From assembly GCA_030673275.1 (NCBI GenBank), contig DAOVJL010000043.1, positions 1 to 8,241 of the forward strand: a stretch of DNA of 8,241 nt, in the 5' to 3' direction. Position 1 is the stretch's first letter. Every line of letters starts with the position of its first letter. The notes under the pieces were generated by a model that was not told the origin of the DNA, searched no databases, and saw only the letters and a program-made list of their open reading frames with translations. The position numbers were made by a program, and so were the translations under genes. The DNA comes from Sulfurimonas sp. (GTDB taxonomy: Bacteria; Campylobacterota; Campylobacteria; Campylobacterales; Sulfurimonadaceae). Shown here one piece after another: positions 1 to 7,284 of the stretch.

Positions 1-1
1 A

Positions 2-115
2 ACACTAGGTGCTTTACAAGCTGAGAATATAGTTCATTATGATGCTATTGATACTGCTAATCCGCAGACAGCTAAGCCTAACTACCCTAATAACGATATA
101 CACTTCGTTAGATAA
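2..115 (+). CDS. C-terminal end of an unidentified plus-strand protein (partial)
   Basis: An open frame runs from the left edge of the window to a TAA at 113-115 and encodes the last 37 residues of a protein that begins outside the window. The tail starts TLGALQAENIVHYD and ends NNDIHFVR. It is polar, rich in Asn, Pro and Ala, and has no hydrophobic segment or metal-binding motif. I do not recognise the family. The frame is the only one of the three plus-strand frames that stays open up to a plausible stop, and a hairpin region follows directly, which supports a real gene end. The gene is convergent with mfd, so it belongs to a different transcription unit. The open frame is short, so some risk remains that it is chance. 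Confidence 0.55.
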   Translation, partial: TLGALQAENIVHYDAIDTANPQTAKPNYPNNDIHFVR

Positions 116-126
116 GTTTTCTTATC
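111..126. repeat. Short inverted repeat overlapping the stop codon of the plus-strand gene
   Basis: GATAAG (111-116) and CTTATC (121-126) are perfect reverse complements separated by TTTT. The left arm contains the TAA stop codon at 113-115 of the upstream gene. The hairpin abuts the larger one at 127-150 without a spacer base. The pairing is visible directly; any role in 3'-end formation or RNA stability is inference. Confidence 0.5.
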
Positions 127-160
127 CTTCCACCATCTCTTAGGTGGAAGATATATTATT
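127..160 (+). terminator. Probable terminator hairpin between convergent genes
   Basis: CTTCCACC (127-134) and GGTGGAAG (143-150) form a perfect 8-bp stem with an 8-nt loop. It lies 12 nt past the plus-strand stop codon and before the converging mfd gene. On the plus strand the stem is followed by an AT-rich run (151-160, ATATATTATT) and not by a pure T tract, so it is an imperfect intrinsic terminator in that direction. On the minus strand the stem is followed by the A-loop version of the small hairpin at 111-126, with no T tract. It may serve both genes or act mainly as a 3'-end stabilising structure. Beyond these two hairpins I see nothing in the 116-195 gap. Confidence 0.55.
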
Positions 161-195
161 CCTCACTAAAACCACATCATTTAAAATTATAGTTA

Positions 196-3186
196 TTACA
201 ACAATTTCGGTTTGGAATTTCTAAGATAGTATAACACCGACTTGACAATGTCATCATCATCTTTGCTATCTGATTTAATGATCTCCTTAGAGTCATTCAT
301 ATATGTAAAAGTTATATTTTGTCCATAATTTGAAACAGATTTTATCTTTTTTTCTAAACTTAGCAGCTTAATAACCATAAGTTCAAAAAACTGCGTTGTC
401 GGAGTATCTAAATCTCCAAACCTATCTATAACCTCTTCTTGTATCTCATATATTTCAACTGCTTGCTCGCAAGATGACAAACGTCTATAAATATCTAAAC
501 GAAGTCTATCCTCTTTGACAATCTCATCAGATATGTAAGCTGAGATAGTGAGTTTAATATCAACTTTTGCTCTTTCACCCTCCATTGTATTACTAAGTAG
601 TTTAATAGCGTCTTCGAGCATTCTAAGGTAGAGTGAATAACCTATGTTTTTGATATGTCCGCTCTGTGCATCTCCAACCAAGTTTCCACCACCACGTATC
701 TCCAAATCGTGATAAGCCAAAACTGAACCACTTCCTAAAAATGAGTTTGATTCAAGTGCTAAAAGTCTCTTTTTTGCTTCATCAGTTAAGTTTTCTTTAT
801 TTTCCACAATGAAGTACGCAAAACCCTCAACACTTCCACGACCGACGCGACCACGAAGCTGGTGCAAATCTGCTATTCCAAATCTGTCTGCACCGTCAAC
901 TAAGATAGTATTTACTTTAGGCATATGGATACCTGACTCAATAATAGAAGTAGCTATCATCAAATCATACTCACCTGCTTCAAATTTTAATAACTTTTTT
1001 TCTGTCTCAACTGCCGATATTTTAGAGTGCAGCATCACAACTCTAAGATTTGGAAGCAAGGCTTTTAGTTCACCTAGTTTTATAGGCATATGATCAATAG
1101 AGTTATGCACATAAAAAATCTGCCCGCCACGGCGAATTTCTCGCAATATCACCTCTTTTATAAGTTTTTCTTCATACTCTTTTACAAATGTTCTAACAGG
1201 CTGTCTTTCACTTGGAGGAGTTAAAAGTTGACTCATAGTTTTTATAGAACTTAGTGCCTGATTTAGCGAACGAGGAATTGGCGTAGCACTCATAGAGAGA
1301 AGATGTACGTTGTGATAAAGCTCTTTTATCTTCTCTTTTTGTTTCACTCCAAACTTATGCTCTTCATCTATTATTACAACACCTAACTTTTTAAAGTCCA
1401 ATCCAAAAAGTGAGTGAGTTCCTACAACACAATCTATCTCACCGGATGCAAGACCTTTTATGACATTGTTTTTATCTTTAGTACTCACAAATCTGTCTAA
1501 CTTGGCATATCTAAGTCCTAAATCACAAAAGCGTTCATCAAGTGAGCGAAAATGTTGAGCAGACAAAAGCGTAGTAGGAACTATAAGAGCTGATTGATAA
1601 CCTGATTTTTTTGCAGCAAAGATTGTATTCATAGCGACTTCAGTTTTTCCAAAACCAACATCACCGCTAAGCAGTCTGTCCATAATATGACCTGAACTCA
1701 TCTGAGTAATTATTTCATTTACAGATTGAGCTTGATCATCTGTATAATCAAATCCAGAGAGTGCCTGAAACTCTTTTAAATCTTTTTTATTCAATGTAAT
1801 TTTAGGAGCTTTTATTAACTCTCTAGCAGCAGCAGTGTTAACAATCTGTCCTGCTATCTCCATAAGGCGTTTTTTAACCTTATCTTTTAGTTTTCCAAAG
1901 CTACCCTTACCTAGCCTATCTAAAACAGGAGTAGAGCCTCCAGAAGCAATGTAACGGTCTATAAAGTCTAAGTTTTCAACAGGAAGCAGAATCTTATCAT
2001 CACCAACATACTTGATTACTATAAAATCTTTAATACCTCCAAGAATCTCTGTCTGTTCAATTGATTCAAATATACCAACACCGTAATCCTCATGAACAAC
2101 ATAATCACCGGCTTTCAAATCATCTAAAAGAATTGAACTTTTTCTTCTTCGTCTAGCTTTATCTGGCTTATTTAAAGAGATTACAAGTTCATCTTTAGAG
2201 AGTATATTTAAAATATATGGGGCAAAAACTTGCGTAATATTTTTAAGTTCAAACAGACCAACCTGCTTCATGACAGCTTCATTAGCAGCAATAATTGTTA
2301 TTTTTTTGTCTTTATGAACTTTTAATAGTGATTGAACATCTGCTACAACTACCTCTTTAAAATCATCGGAGCTTGGTAAAATATCAAGATTAAAATACTC
2401 TCTTGATAGAGTAGGATTATTCAGTGCATAAGCATCAACTAAAATGCTATCCAAATTTCTAATTAACTTTACATTTTTGCCATCTAAAAAATTGACTGCA
2501 CTATCACCTAGATGCCATAGACCTAAAGATGCAATATCTTTAACTAAAGAGTCAAACTCACTCGCTGAGATTTTTTCATTTATACTATTAAACTCCTGTT
2601 CATCAAAGGAGTAAAAAGCCGGTGTTACTTCAAAACTGTCCAGTTCCTCTTTTTTTGTTCGTTGAGATTCCAGTTCAAAATACTTTATCTGCTCTATCTC
2701 ATCATCAAAAAGTGAAACCCTAACCGGCATTTCGCTGGATGGTGCGTAAATATCTATAATATCTCCACGAAATGATATCTCACCTTCAACCTGTACCATG
2801 TCTACAAAGTTATAACCCCAAAAGAGCATCTGTTCTTTAAATGAATTCAACTTAATATTTGAGCCAAATTCTAAAGTGCTTGATTGAAGTAAATTCTCTT
2901 TTGGCAGGTTAAAAAGCAATGTTTTTAAAGGGGAGATTATTAGAGGTTTTTTCTTGCATGTATAATAGTGTCTCAGTGACGAAAAAAGCTGATGAAGCTC
3001 CTCTTTAAAAACTCTGAGATCATCTCCAAAACTAGCCCGTAAATCTGGAAAAACTAAGACATCTTGATTGAAAAATTTAGCAACACTTTCTAATTCATGT
3101 GCTTCTTTAGAGTCCTCACAAATCACAAGTTCTAAATCATGCTTTTGCTCAGTTTTAAAATACTGAAATAGAGTGCTTTGAGACAT
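196..3186 (-). CDS. mfd: Transcription-repair coupling factor Mfd
   Basis: Mfd is a cytoplasmic ATP-driven DNA translocase that removes RNA polymerase stalled at lesions and recruits UvrA for nucleotide excision repair. The 996 residues show the expected order: a UvrB-like N-terminal part (about 1-190, with the conserved RGDIIDIYAP at 140-149 and SLFDDEIEQI at 158-167), an RNA-polymerase-interaction domain (about 354-420, from AGDYVVHEDYGVGIF), then a RecG-like superfamily 2 helicase core. The core has Walker A GDVGFGKT (508-515), DEEH (607-610), SATPIPR (633-639) and HQLRGRVGRG (775-784). A C-terminal TRCF domain follows (about 873-960). It is about 150 residues shorter than E. coli Mfd, mostly between the UvrB-like part and the RNAP domain, which is normal for epsilonproteobacteria as I recall. 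A basic patch (ARRRRK, 344-349) precedes the RNAP domain. The ATG start is supported by AAGAGGA at 3192-3198. mfd is last in the block and is set off from ccmA by 94 nt. Confidence 0.97.
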   Translation of the reverse strand: MSQSTLFQYFKTEQKHDLELVICEDSKEAHELESVAKFFNQDVLVFPDLRASFGDDLRVFKEELHQLFSSLRHYYTCKKKPLIISPLKTLLFNLPKENLLQSSTLEFGSNIKLNSFKEQMLFWGYNFVDMVQVEGEISFRGDIIDIYAPSSEMPVRVSLFDDEIEQIKYFELESQRTKKEELDSFEVTPAFYSFDEQEFNSINEKISASEFDSLVKDIASLGLWHLGDSAVNFLDGKNVKLIRNLDSILVDAYALNNPTLSREYFNLDILPSSDDFKEVVVADVQSLLKVHKDKKITIIAANEAVMKQVGLFELKNITQVFAPYILNILSKDELVISLNKPDKARRRRKSSILLDDLKAGDYVVHEDYGVGIFESIEQTEILGGIKDFIVIKYVGDDKILLPVENLDFIDRYIASGGSTPVLDRLGKGSFGKLKDKVKKRLMEIAGQIVNTAAARELIKAPKITLNKKDLKEFQALSGFDYTDDQAQSVNEIITQMSSGHIMDRLLSGDVGFGKTEVAMNTIFAAKKSGYQSALIVPTTLLSAQHFRSLDERFCDLGLRYAKLDRFVSTKDKNNVIKGLASGEIDCVVGTHSLFGLDFKKLGVVIIDEEHKFGVKQKEKIKELYHNVHLLSMSATPIPRSLNQALSSIKTMSQLLTPPSERQPVRTFVKEYEEKLIKEVILREIRRGGQIFYVHNSIDHMPIKLGELKALLPNLRVVMLHSKISAVETEKKLLKFEAGEYDLMIATSIIESGIHMPKVNTILVDGADRFGIADLHQLRGRVGRGSVEGFAYFIVENKENLTDEAKKRLLALESNSFLGSGSVLAYHDLEIRGGGNLVGDAQSGHIKNIGYSLYLRMLEDAIKLLSNTMEGERAKVDIKLTISAYISDEIVKEDRLRLDIYRRLSSCEQAVEIYEIQEEVIDRFGDLDTPTTQFFELMVIKLLSLEKKIKSVSNYGQNITFTYMNDSKEIIKSDSKDDDDIVKSVLYYLRNSKPKLL

Positions 3187-3203
3187 TGTTTTCCTCTTAA
3201 GGC

Positions 3204-3241
3204 AAGTAGTAGAATAAAATTAACTGTACCCTCTACTACTT
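3204..3241 (-). promoter_or_regulatory. Perfect 10-bp inverted repeat in the mfd leader
   Basis: AAGTAGTAGA (3204-3213) and TCTACTACTT (3232-3241) are exact reverse complements around an 18-nt loop. In mfd mRNA the hairpin would end 5 nt before the Shine-Dalgarno sequence (AAGAGGA, 3192-3198). There is no T tract after the stem on either strand, so it is not a standard intrinsic terminator. A second, weaker pairing is possible between GTAGAAT (3209-3215) and ATTCTAC (3254-3260), which would compete with the 10-bp stem. It could be a leader structure controlling mfd translation, a processing site separating mfd from the operon mRNA, or a protein operator. The repeat is seen directly; the function is inference. 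Confidence 0.45.
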
Positions 3242-3280
3242 AAAAATTATGAAATTCTACCTAAGAAAAATTAAAGAGAG

Positions 3281-3736
3281 CTATTTTTGTTTTTCTTCTT
3301 CTTTTTGCTCAACTTTTTTAATAGTATCAGCTGGCAGTGCAGTTTCCAGTGACGCAGAAGTTGGAGCAGTAGAAATATCTTTTACAACGCTATTACCTTC
3401 AAAGATACCTTTAGCTTCAATAACCAATTCACCTGATTCAATAGTACCATTTACTCTACCGTTTGCTTTTATCTCAACTCTTCCAGCACTTATACTACCT
3501 TCTATGTAGCCTTGAACCACTAGTCTTTTTGTTATTACATCACCTTTGATGTGCCCATTCTTACCAATATTTACCTCTTTGTTTGAGTGTATGATTCCTT
3601 CAAACTCACCATCTACATATAGGTTACATGCAAGATTCATCTCACCTTTGATTGTAGAGCCAGCCGTGATAATGGTCGTGTTTGTGTCGGGTTGGGTACT
3701 TTGATGTGTGCTGTCGCTGTTATTAAAGATTGCCAT
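3281..3736 (-). CDS. ccmA: Bactofilin (CcmA-like polymer-forming cytoskeletal protein)
   Basis: Bactofilins self-assemble without nucleotides into filaments beneath the inner membrane and position cell-wall enzymes; H. pylori CcmA is needed for helical shape. The 151-aa protein has a short polar N-terminus (1-19), a bactofilin beta-helix core (about 20-120) and a 30-residue tail ending in a charged stretch (KKVEQKEEEKQK, 140-151). The core shows the usual short repeats of the solenoid, with regularly spaced Gly and hydrophobic residues (GSTIKGEMN, LYVDGEFEG, VNIGKNGHIKGDV, VEIKANGRVNGTIE, LVIEAKGIFEG). The start MAIF is typical of the family. The ATG has only a weak purine-rich site (GGAAAAGAAAA) before it. 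The first 33 codons overlap the 3' end of the M23 peptidase gene in another frame, which suggests translational coupling and a shared function in wall shaping. Confidence 0.93.
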   Translation of the reverse strand: MAIFNNSDSTHQSTQPDTNTTIITAGSTIKGEMNLACNLYVDGEFEGIIHSNKEVNIGKNGHIKGDVITKRLVVQGYIEGSISAGRVEIKANGRVNGTIESGELVIEAKGIFEGNSVVKDISTAPTSASLETALPADTIKKVEQKEEEKQK

Positions 3737-4593
3737 GGTATTTTCTTTTCCTTTTCAAATATATCTTTATAATTTTTAACATTCCAGTTAACGAATGCTA
3801 TAGGATTTACTGCTCTTTGAATAAATCTAATTTCATAATGTAAATGTGGTCCGCTACTCATTCCAGAATTACCGGTATAAGCTATTAAATCACCTTTTTT
3901 TACAAATTTACCTGATTTTATCACAATTTTGTTTAAATGTCCGTAGTATCCTCTAAAACCATAATTATGTTGTAAAATAACTAATTTACCAAATCCGCTT
4001 CTCTTATGAGTTCCTGCCCATTCAACTATTCCATCTGCTGTTGCATATACAGGTGTTTTCATCTTTGCTCTCATATCTATACCGCGATGAAGTTCCCTAG
4101 TTTTAAGAGTTGGATGAGTTCTATAACCAAACTTACTTGTTATACCTTTATACTTTACCGGTGAGCCATTTGGTATAAACTGCATAAGTGTTGCCATATG
4201 TTCAGAGTTTAACTTGGTTGCACTAACTCTCTCTTGAAGTGACATGTCAGCAACCGGAGCCAAACCTATGAGAGTCTCTATCTCAGAGAGTGAATCAGAA
4301 ACTTCAACAAGCTCTCTCTTTTTATCAATAAGAGCTAACTGCGTATCTTTTATGCTCTCATCAAGTTTTACATTTTTCTCTTTTAAAGAAGCATAAGCAT
4401 CTTGTACATTTTGTCGTTTAACTTCTATTGCATCAACAGAATTGTTTAAGTAAAGAATAGTCCCTACAGCCACTAAAGCAATAAAACCAAGAAACGACCC
4501 TGCATAAAGAATCGCTTTTTTCATAATCTGATGAACATTAAACTGTTTTACACCGTTATCATCGTGTATGGTAATAGTAAAGTGATTATCCAT
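3637..4593 (-). CDS. Membrane-anchored M23 (LytM-type) peptidoglycan endopeptidase
   Basis: Probable zinc endopeptidase that trims peptidoglycan cross-links in the periplasm, related to H. pylori Csd1/Csd2, which act with CcmA in helical cell shape. The 318-aa protein has a short cytoplasmic N-terminus, one transmembrane helix (about 27-49), a coiled-coil stalk (about 55-108) and an M23 domain (about 147-268). All zinc ligands are present: H169 and D173 (HRGID), and H250/H252 (GPHLHYE), with H219 in YGHL as the further active-site histidine. A basic, Pro/Thr-containing tail follows (272-318). The ATG overlaps the folC stop by 8 nt and has AAGAGAG at 4598-4604. Codons 286-318 overlap the start of ccmA in another frame. 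H. pylori has two M23 genes at this place and here there is one; with a complete catalytic set and ccmA directly downstream it is closer to Csd1 in position and chemistry. Confidence 0.9.
   Translation of the reverse strand: MDNHFTITIHDDNGVKQFNVHQIMKKAILYAGSFLGFIALVAVGTILYLNNSVDAIEVKRQNVQDAYASLKEKNVKLDESIKDTQLALIDKKRELVEVSDSLSEIETLIGLAPVADMSLQERVSATKLNSEHMATLMQFIPNGSPVKYKGITSKFGYRTHPTLKTRELHRGIDMRAKMKTPVYATADGIVEWAGTHKRSGFGKLVILQHNYGFRGYYGHLNKIVIKSGKFVKKGDLIAYTGNSGMSSGPHLHYEIRFIQRAVNPIAFVNWNVKNYKDIFEKEKKIPWQSLITATAHIKVPNPTQTRPLSRLALQSKVR
3763..3771 (-). promoter_or_regulatory. Candidate -10 element for ccmA inside the peptidase gene
   Basis: Read on the minus strand this is TATAAAGAT within a very AT-rich stretch, about 30 nt before the ccmA ATG. 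It resembles an epsilonproteobacterial sigma-70 -10 box. I see no convincing -35 hexamer, but these bacteria often have poor -35 elements. The same bases encode NYKDI near the end of the M23 peptidase, so the AT richness may only reflect codon use. This is a weak call. Confidence 0.2.
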
Positions 4594-5734
4594 TATACTC
4601 TCTTAAAAATGCTTCTACAACACTAAATGATCCAAAAACCAAATAATTATTAGATGGTTTTATCCCTCTAAACGCCTTATACTCAATATCTAAGTCACCC
4701 AAAGCTCTTTTCATAAGCTCTTTGGATTCAACTCTTTCATCATCTATATCTATAATTTCTATATGCAGAAGAATAGGTTTTAGTATTGATAGTATATCTT
4801 TATAATTTTTATCTTTGTAGCTATTATAAATGATAATATATTTATCTTCACTTAATTCATTAACAATGCTTGATGCGGCCAAAGTATTATGCCCTACATC
4901 TACTATAATATTTTTATTTAATTTTGTAAGTCGTCCAAAAAGAGGCGCCTCTTTAAAATCCGAAATATTATACTTAATATTTAAAAATTTTAAAGCTGCC
5001 ACACTTAAAGATAAATTTTGACTCAAATATGTCGCAAGGGATAAATTTTGAGAAATGATTTTAATTTTTTGTCTATCTACATCATCTATAAATTCATTGA
5101 TTTTAAAAATATTTAAAGATTTTTGTAAAGCTATAGTATCTGCGACTCTATACACCTCATCATTATCTTGAAAAGCTAAAATAGCACTATTTTGTATTGC
5201 ATTTAACTTACTTGCAGCAATCGCCTTTATACTTGAGCCTAAAAAAGCTTCATGGTCAAAAGAGATAGGAGTAACAAGTGTCAAACACTTAGGAAATACA
5301 GCCGTTGCATCTCCCTCTCCGCCAAGTCCAGCCTCCATAACTACATACTCACACTCTCTAAAGGCTATCATCGCCAGCAGTGTTGTATATTCAAAATAAC
5401 TAAGAGAATCTGAATCTTCTTTTGTTAAAAGTTTTTGTAACTCTACATGTGAAACTTCGAGTAACTCATCTGTAGCATTTTTACCATTTAACCAAATTCT
5501 TTCATTGAACTTTAAAATATGAGGAGAGGTATAATGACCGGTATGAAAGCCGATTGAGTGTAGAGCTTGAGCCAAAAAACGGCCTGTCGTACCTTTACCG
5601 TTTGTACCAATAATATGAATTATCTTAGGAATTCTCAGAGAAGATTTTATTTTTTCATACACACGAGGCATACGGGTATAATCAATCTTCTCATAATATA
5701 GAGGCTTATCACTTAAATATTTTTCTAATATCAC
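4586..5734 (-). CDS. folC: Bifunctional dihydrofolate/folylpolyglutamate synthase FolC
   Basis: FolC is a cytoplasmic Mur-ligase-family enzyme that adds glutamate to dihydropteroate and/or extends the polyglutamate tail of folates with ATP. The 382-aa protein has the P-loop GTNGKGT (43-49), the folate-site region YTSPHIL (68-74), EAGLGGEGDAT (134-144), SFDHEAFLG (158-166) with SKLNAI (175-180), and the C-terminal-domain motif DVGHN (279-283; DxAHN in most homologues, so Gly replaces Ala). The length is somewhat short compared with the about 420 aa of E. coli but normal for epsilonproteobacteria. The start is GTG and overlaps the stop of the upstream GGDEF gene as GTGA. There is little Shine-Dalgarno signal, so translation is probably coupled. 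The next Met is residue 22, past conserved N-terminal sequence (KPLYYEKIDYTRMP), so GTG is preferred. One or both activities may be present; sequence alone does not settle this. Confidence 0.93.
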   Translation of the reverse strand: MILEKYLSDKPLYYEKIDYTRMPRVYEKIKSSLRIPKIIHIIGTNGKGTTGRFLAQALHSIGFHTGHYTSPHILKFNERIWLNGKNATDELLEVSHVELQKLLTKEDSDSLSYFEYTTLLAMIAFRECEYVVMEAGLGGEGDATAVFPKCLTLVTPISFDHEAFLGSSIKAIAASKLNAIQNSAILAFQDNDEVYRVADTIALQKSLNIFKINEFIDDVDRQKIKIISQNLSLATYLSQNLSLSVAALKFLNIKYNISDFKEAPLFGRLTKLNKNIIVDVGHNTLAASSIVNELSEDKYIIIYNSYKDKNYKDILSILKPILLHIEIIDIDDERVESKELMKRALGDLDIEYKAFRGIKPSNNYLVFGSFSVVEAFLREYNG

Positions 5735-7272
5735 TTATAAACTACTTGATTCCTGCCATTCTTTTTAGCTTTATAAAGATATTCATCTGCAGACTTAATC
5801 ACATTTTGAAGTGAGGTGTGTGTTTTTCTCTCACACACTCCGCAACTAACAGTGACTTCTATGCGATTTCCTTTATACATAAATTTCGCTTGTTCAACTT
5901 TTACTCTTACTTTCTCTGCAAAAACAGCTCCGCCTTCAGCATCTGTTTCACCAAGTATAGCAATAAACTCTTCACCACCAAATCTTCCGACAATATCAAC
6001 ATCTCTTGCTTCACTTTTTAATATTTTTGCAAAAGCGGACAATATTGCATCACCGGCATCATGTCCATAATTATCGTTGACAGCTTTAAAGTAATCAAGA
6101 TCAAAAAAGACAATACTGAAATTATGCTCATATCTCTCAAACTCAGCCTCTTTGACATGCATAAATTCATCTAATGCTCGTTTATTATAAAGTTTTGTTA
6201 AAAAGTCCTCTTTTGATTCCTCTTTTGCTTCTTCTAATTCTTTTTCAAGCTTTTTTATTTTTTTACCTAATACTCTAACTTCATTACTATGAGTTTTTAA
6301 ATCTGTACTTAGTGATTGTGTATTTTCTTCTAGAGCAACTGCAATTGTATAAAGTTTTTTATGTGCAACTTTAAAGTTAGTAATTGGTTCTTCATTATAC
6401 TCTTCAAGTTCATTTTTTATCTTTTGTATCTCAACAGTAGAATTATCTGAGCTCTCTATCATATCAATAAGTCTTAAAGAGAGTTTATCAAGAACACCGT
6501 CAAGTGACTCTACCATCTCTCTAACACTCTGTTTATCTAGCGCTATTCTTAACGATATTGCTAATCTAATTTCAGCTTCTACACTGGTACTTTCCAAAAG
6601 AGCAGGATTATTTTTAATTTTTTGACTTATATCAGCTATCTTTTCATTAACACTGGAAGCGATTGACGGAACCAAAGATGCAATAAGCAGGGAAGCTATA
6701 GAAGAGAGCTCCATAGAACCAACTAATTTATCAGGGGAGTCAATTTGCAAATTTTCAATACTGTTTTTAAGGTTACTACTATCAATATTGCCTAAAACTT
6801 TTAATTTTTCTAAAAATGTATCATCATAAGTAGTTATAAAATTAATCCAAAGCTGTCTAAATTGATCTATTTGAGATGCTGAAGCTTCATTATTTAATAA
6901 GTCAAGACTTTTCTTTGCTAACTCTGTTGCTTCTTTATTATGAAGCACTTCTATAACTTGAAGAACTCTTTTTGTAAAAATAGTTTGTGACTCTAGCAAA
7001 TTTGAGCAGTGAGATGGATTTGTTCTGTTTAGCTTTGAGATTAAAAAACGTGCTAATTCTGCCATAGTTTTAATATGATACTGTGTTAACTCTTTTTGAA
7101 ATTCTTTATTAAGTGTAGCTGTAAAATTTTCTACATGTGAACAGTCATCAATGCTGAAACCAGCTTTAGCTGACTCTTTACAAAATGCTTCAGCATAAAA
7201 ATCAGGAGTTAAAAGCTTACCCTCTAACTCCAAACGTTTAATAGCTTTTTTAATAATAGCTTGAATCGTCAT
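5731..7272 (-). CDS. Diguanylate cyclase: uncharacterised helical N-terminus plus GGDEF domain
   Basis: The C-terminal GGDEF domain (about 353-513) makes cyclic di-GMP from two GTP. It has DFLTKLYNKRAL (356-367), metal-binding FDLD (390-393), NDNYGHDAGD (399-408) and the active-site GGEEF (432-436). The inhibitory I-site R423-D-V-D426 sits exactly five residues before GGEEF, so product inhibition is expected. A charged coiled coil (about 328-355) links it to about 300 mainly helical residues that I cannot assign. There is no signal peptide or clear transmembrane helix; the segment around 190-208 is hydrophobic but reads as an amphipathic or buried helix, so I expect a cytoplasmic protein. I chose the ATG at 7270-7272 (513 aa) because AAGGGGAG stands 4 nt before it. 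An in-frame GTG at 7300-7302 would add ten residues but overlaps lptE. The stop overlaps folC by 4 nt. Confidence 0.9.
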   Translation of the reverse strand: MTIQAIIKKAIKRLELEGKLLTPDFYAEAFCKESAKAGFSIDDCSHVENFTATLNKEFQKELTQYHIKTMAELARFLISKLNRTNPSHCSNLLESQTIFTKRVLQVIEVLHNKEATELAKKSLDLLNNEASASQIDQFRQLWINFITTYDDTFLEKLKVLGNIDSSNLKNSIENLQIDSPDKLVGSMELSSIASLLIASLVPSIASSVNEKIADISQKIKNNPALLESTSVEAEIRLAISLRIALDKQSVREMVESLDGVLDKLSLRLIDMIESSDNSTVEIQKIKNELEEYNEEPITNFKVAHKKLYTIAVALEENTQSLSTDLKTHSNEVRVLGKKIKKLEKELEEAKEESKEDFLTKLYNKRALDEFMHVKEAEFERYEHNFSIVFFDLDYFKAVNDNYGHDAGDAILSAFAKILKSEARDVDIVGRFGGEEFIAILGETDAEGGAVFAEKVRVKVEQAKFMYKGNRIEVTVSCGVCERKTHTSLQNVIKSADEYLYKAKKNGRNQVVYK

Positions 7273-7276
7273 TACT

Positions 7277-7284
7277 CTCCCCTT
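7277..7284 (-). promoter_or_regulatory. Strong ribosome binding site of the GGDEF gene
   Basis: Read on the minus strand this is AAGGGGAG, 4 nt before the ATG at 7270-7272. It overlaps the TAA stop of the lptE-like gene (7283-7285), so ribosomes ending there could reinitiate. This site decides the start in favour of the 513-aa form over the upstream GTG at 7300-7302. Confidence 0.7.

Noticed and set aside
809..1093. Plus-strand open frame of 94 codons inside mfd
   Set aside because: It is antisense to the conserved helicase core of Mfd, has biased Ser/Pro/Ile composition and resembles no protein; it is a shadow frame.
3204..3241. The mfd leader inverted repeat as an intrinsic terminator of the upstream genes
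   Set aside because: No T tract follows the stem on the minus strand; the next bases are GCCTTAAGAGG leading into the mfd binding site.
3249..3509. Plus-strand open frame of 86 codons over the bactofilin gene
   Set aside because: Its Ser/Phe-rich product is the antisense reading of bactofilin solenoid repeats, and the minus-strand frame is clearly the real one.
4285..4322. AGAGAG ... CTCTCT followed by a T run on the plus strand, resembling a terminator
   Set aside because: It lies inside the peptidase coiled-coil coding region, points against the gene, and the 21-nt loop with a 6-bp repetitive stem is easily explained by chance.
4830..5021. Plus-strand open frame of 63 codons inside folC
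   Set aside because: It lies opposite the conserved C-terminal domain of FolC and shows no domain, signal or binding site of interest.
5816..6070. Plus-strand open frames opposite the GGDEF domain
   Set aside because: Two overlapping frames (5816-6070 and 5818-6021) are antisense to the catalytic GGEEF region and look like chance openings in low-complexity AT-rich DNA.
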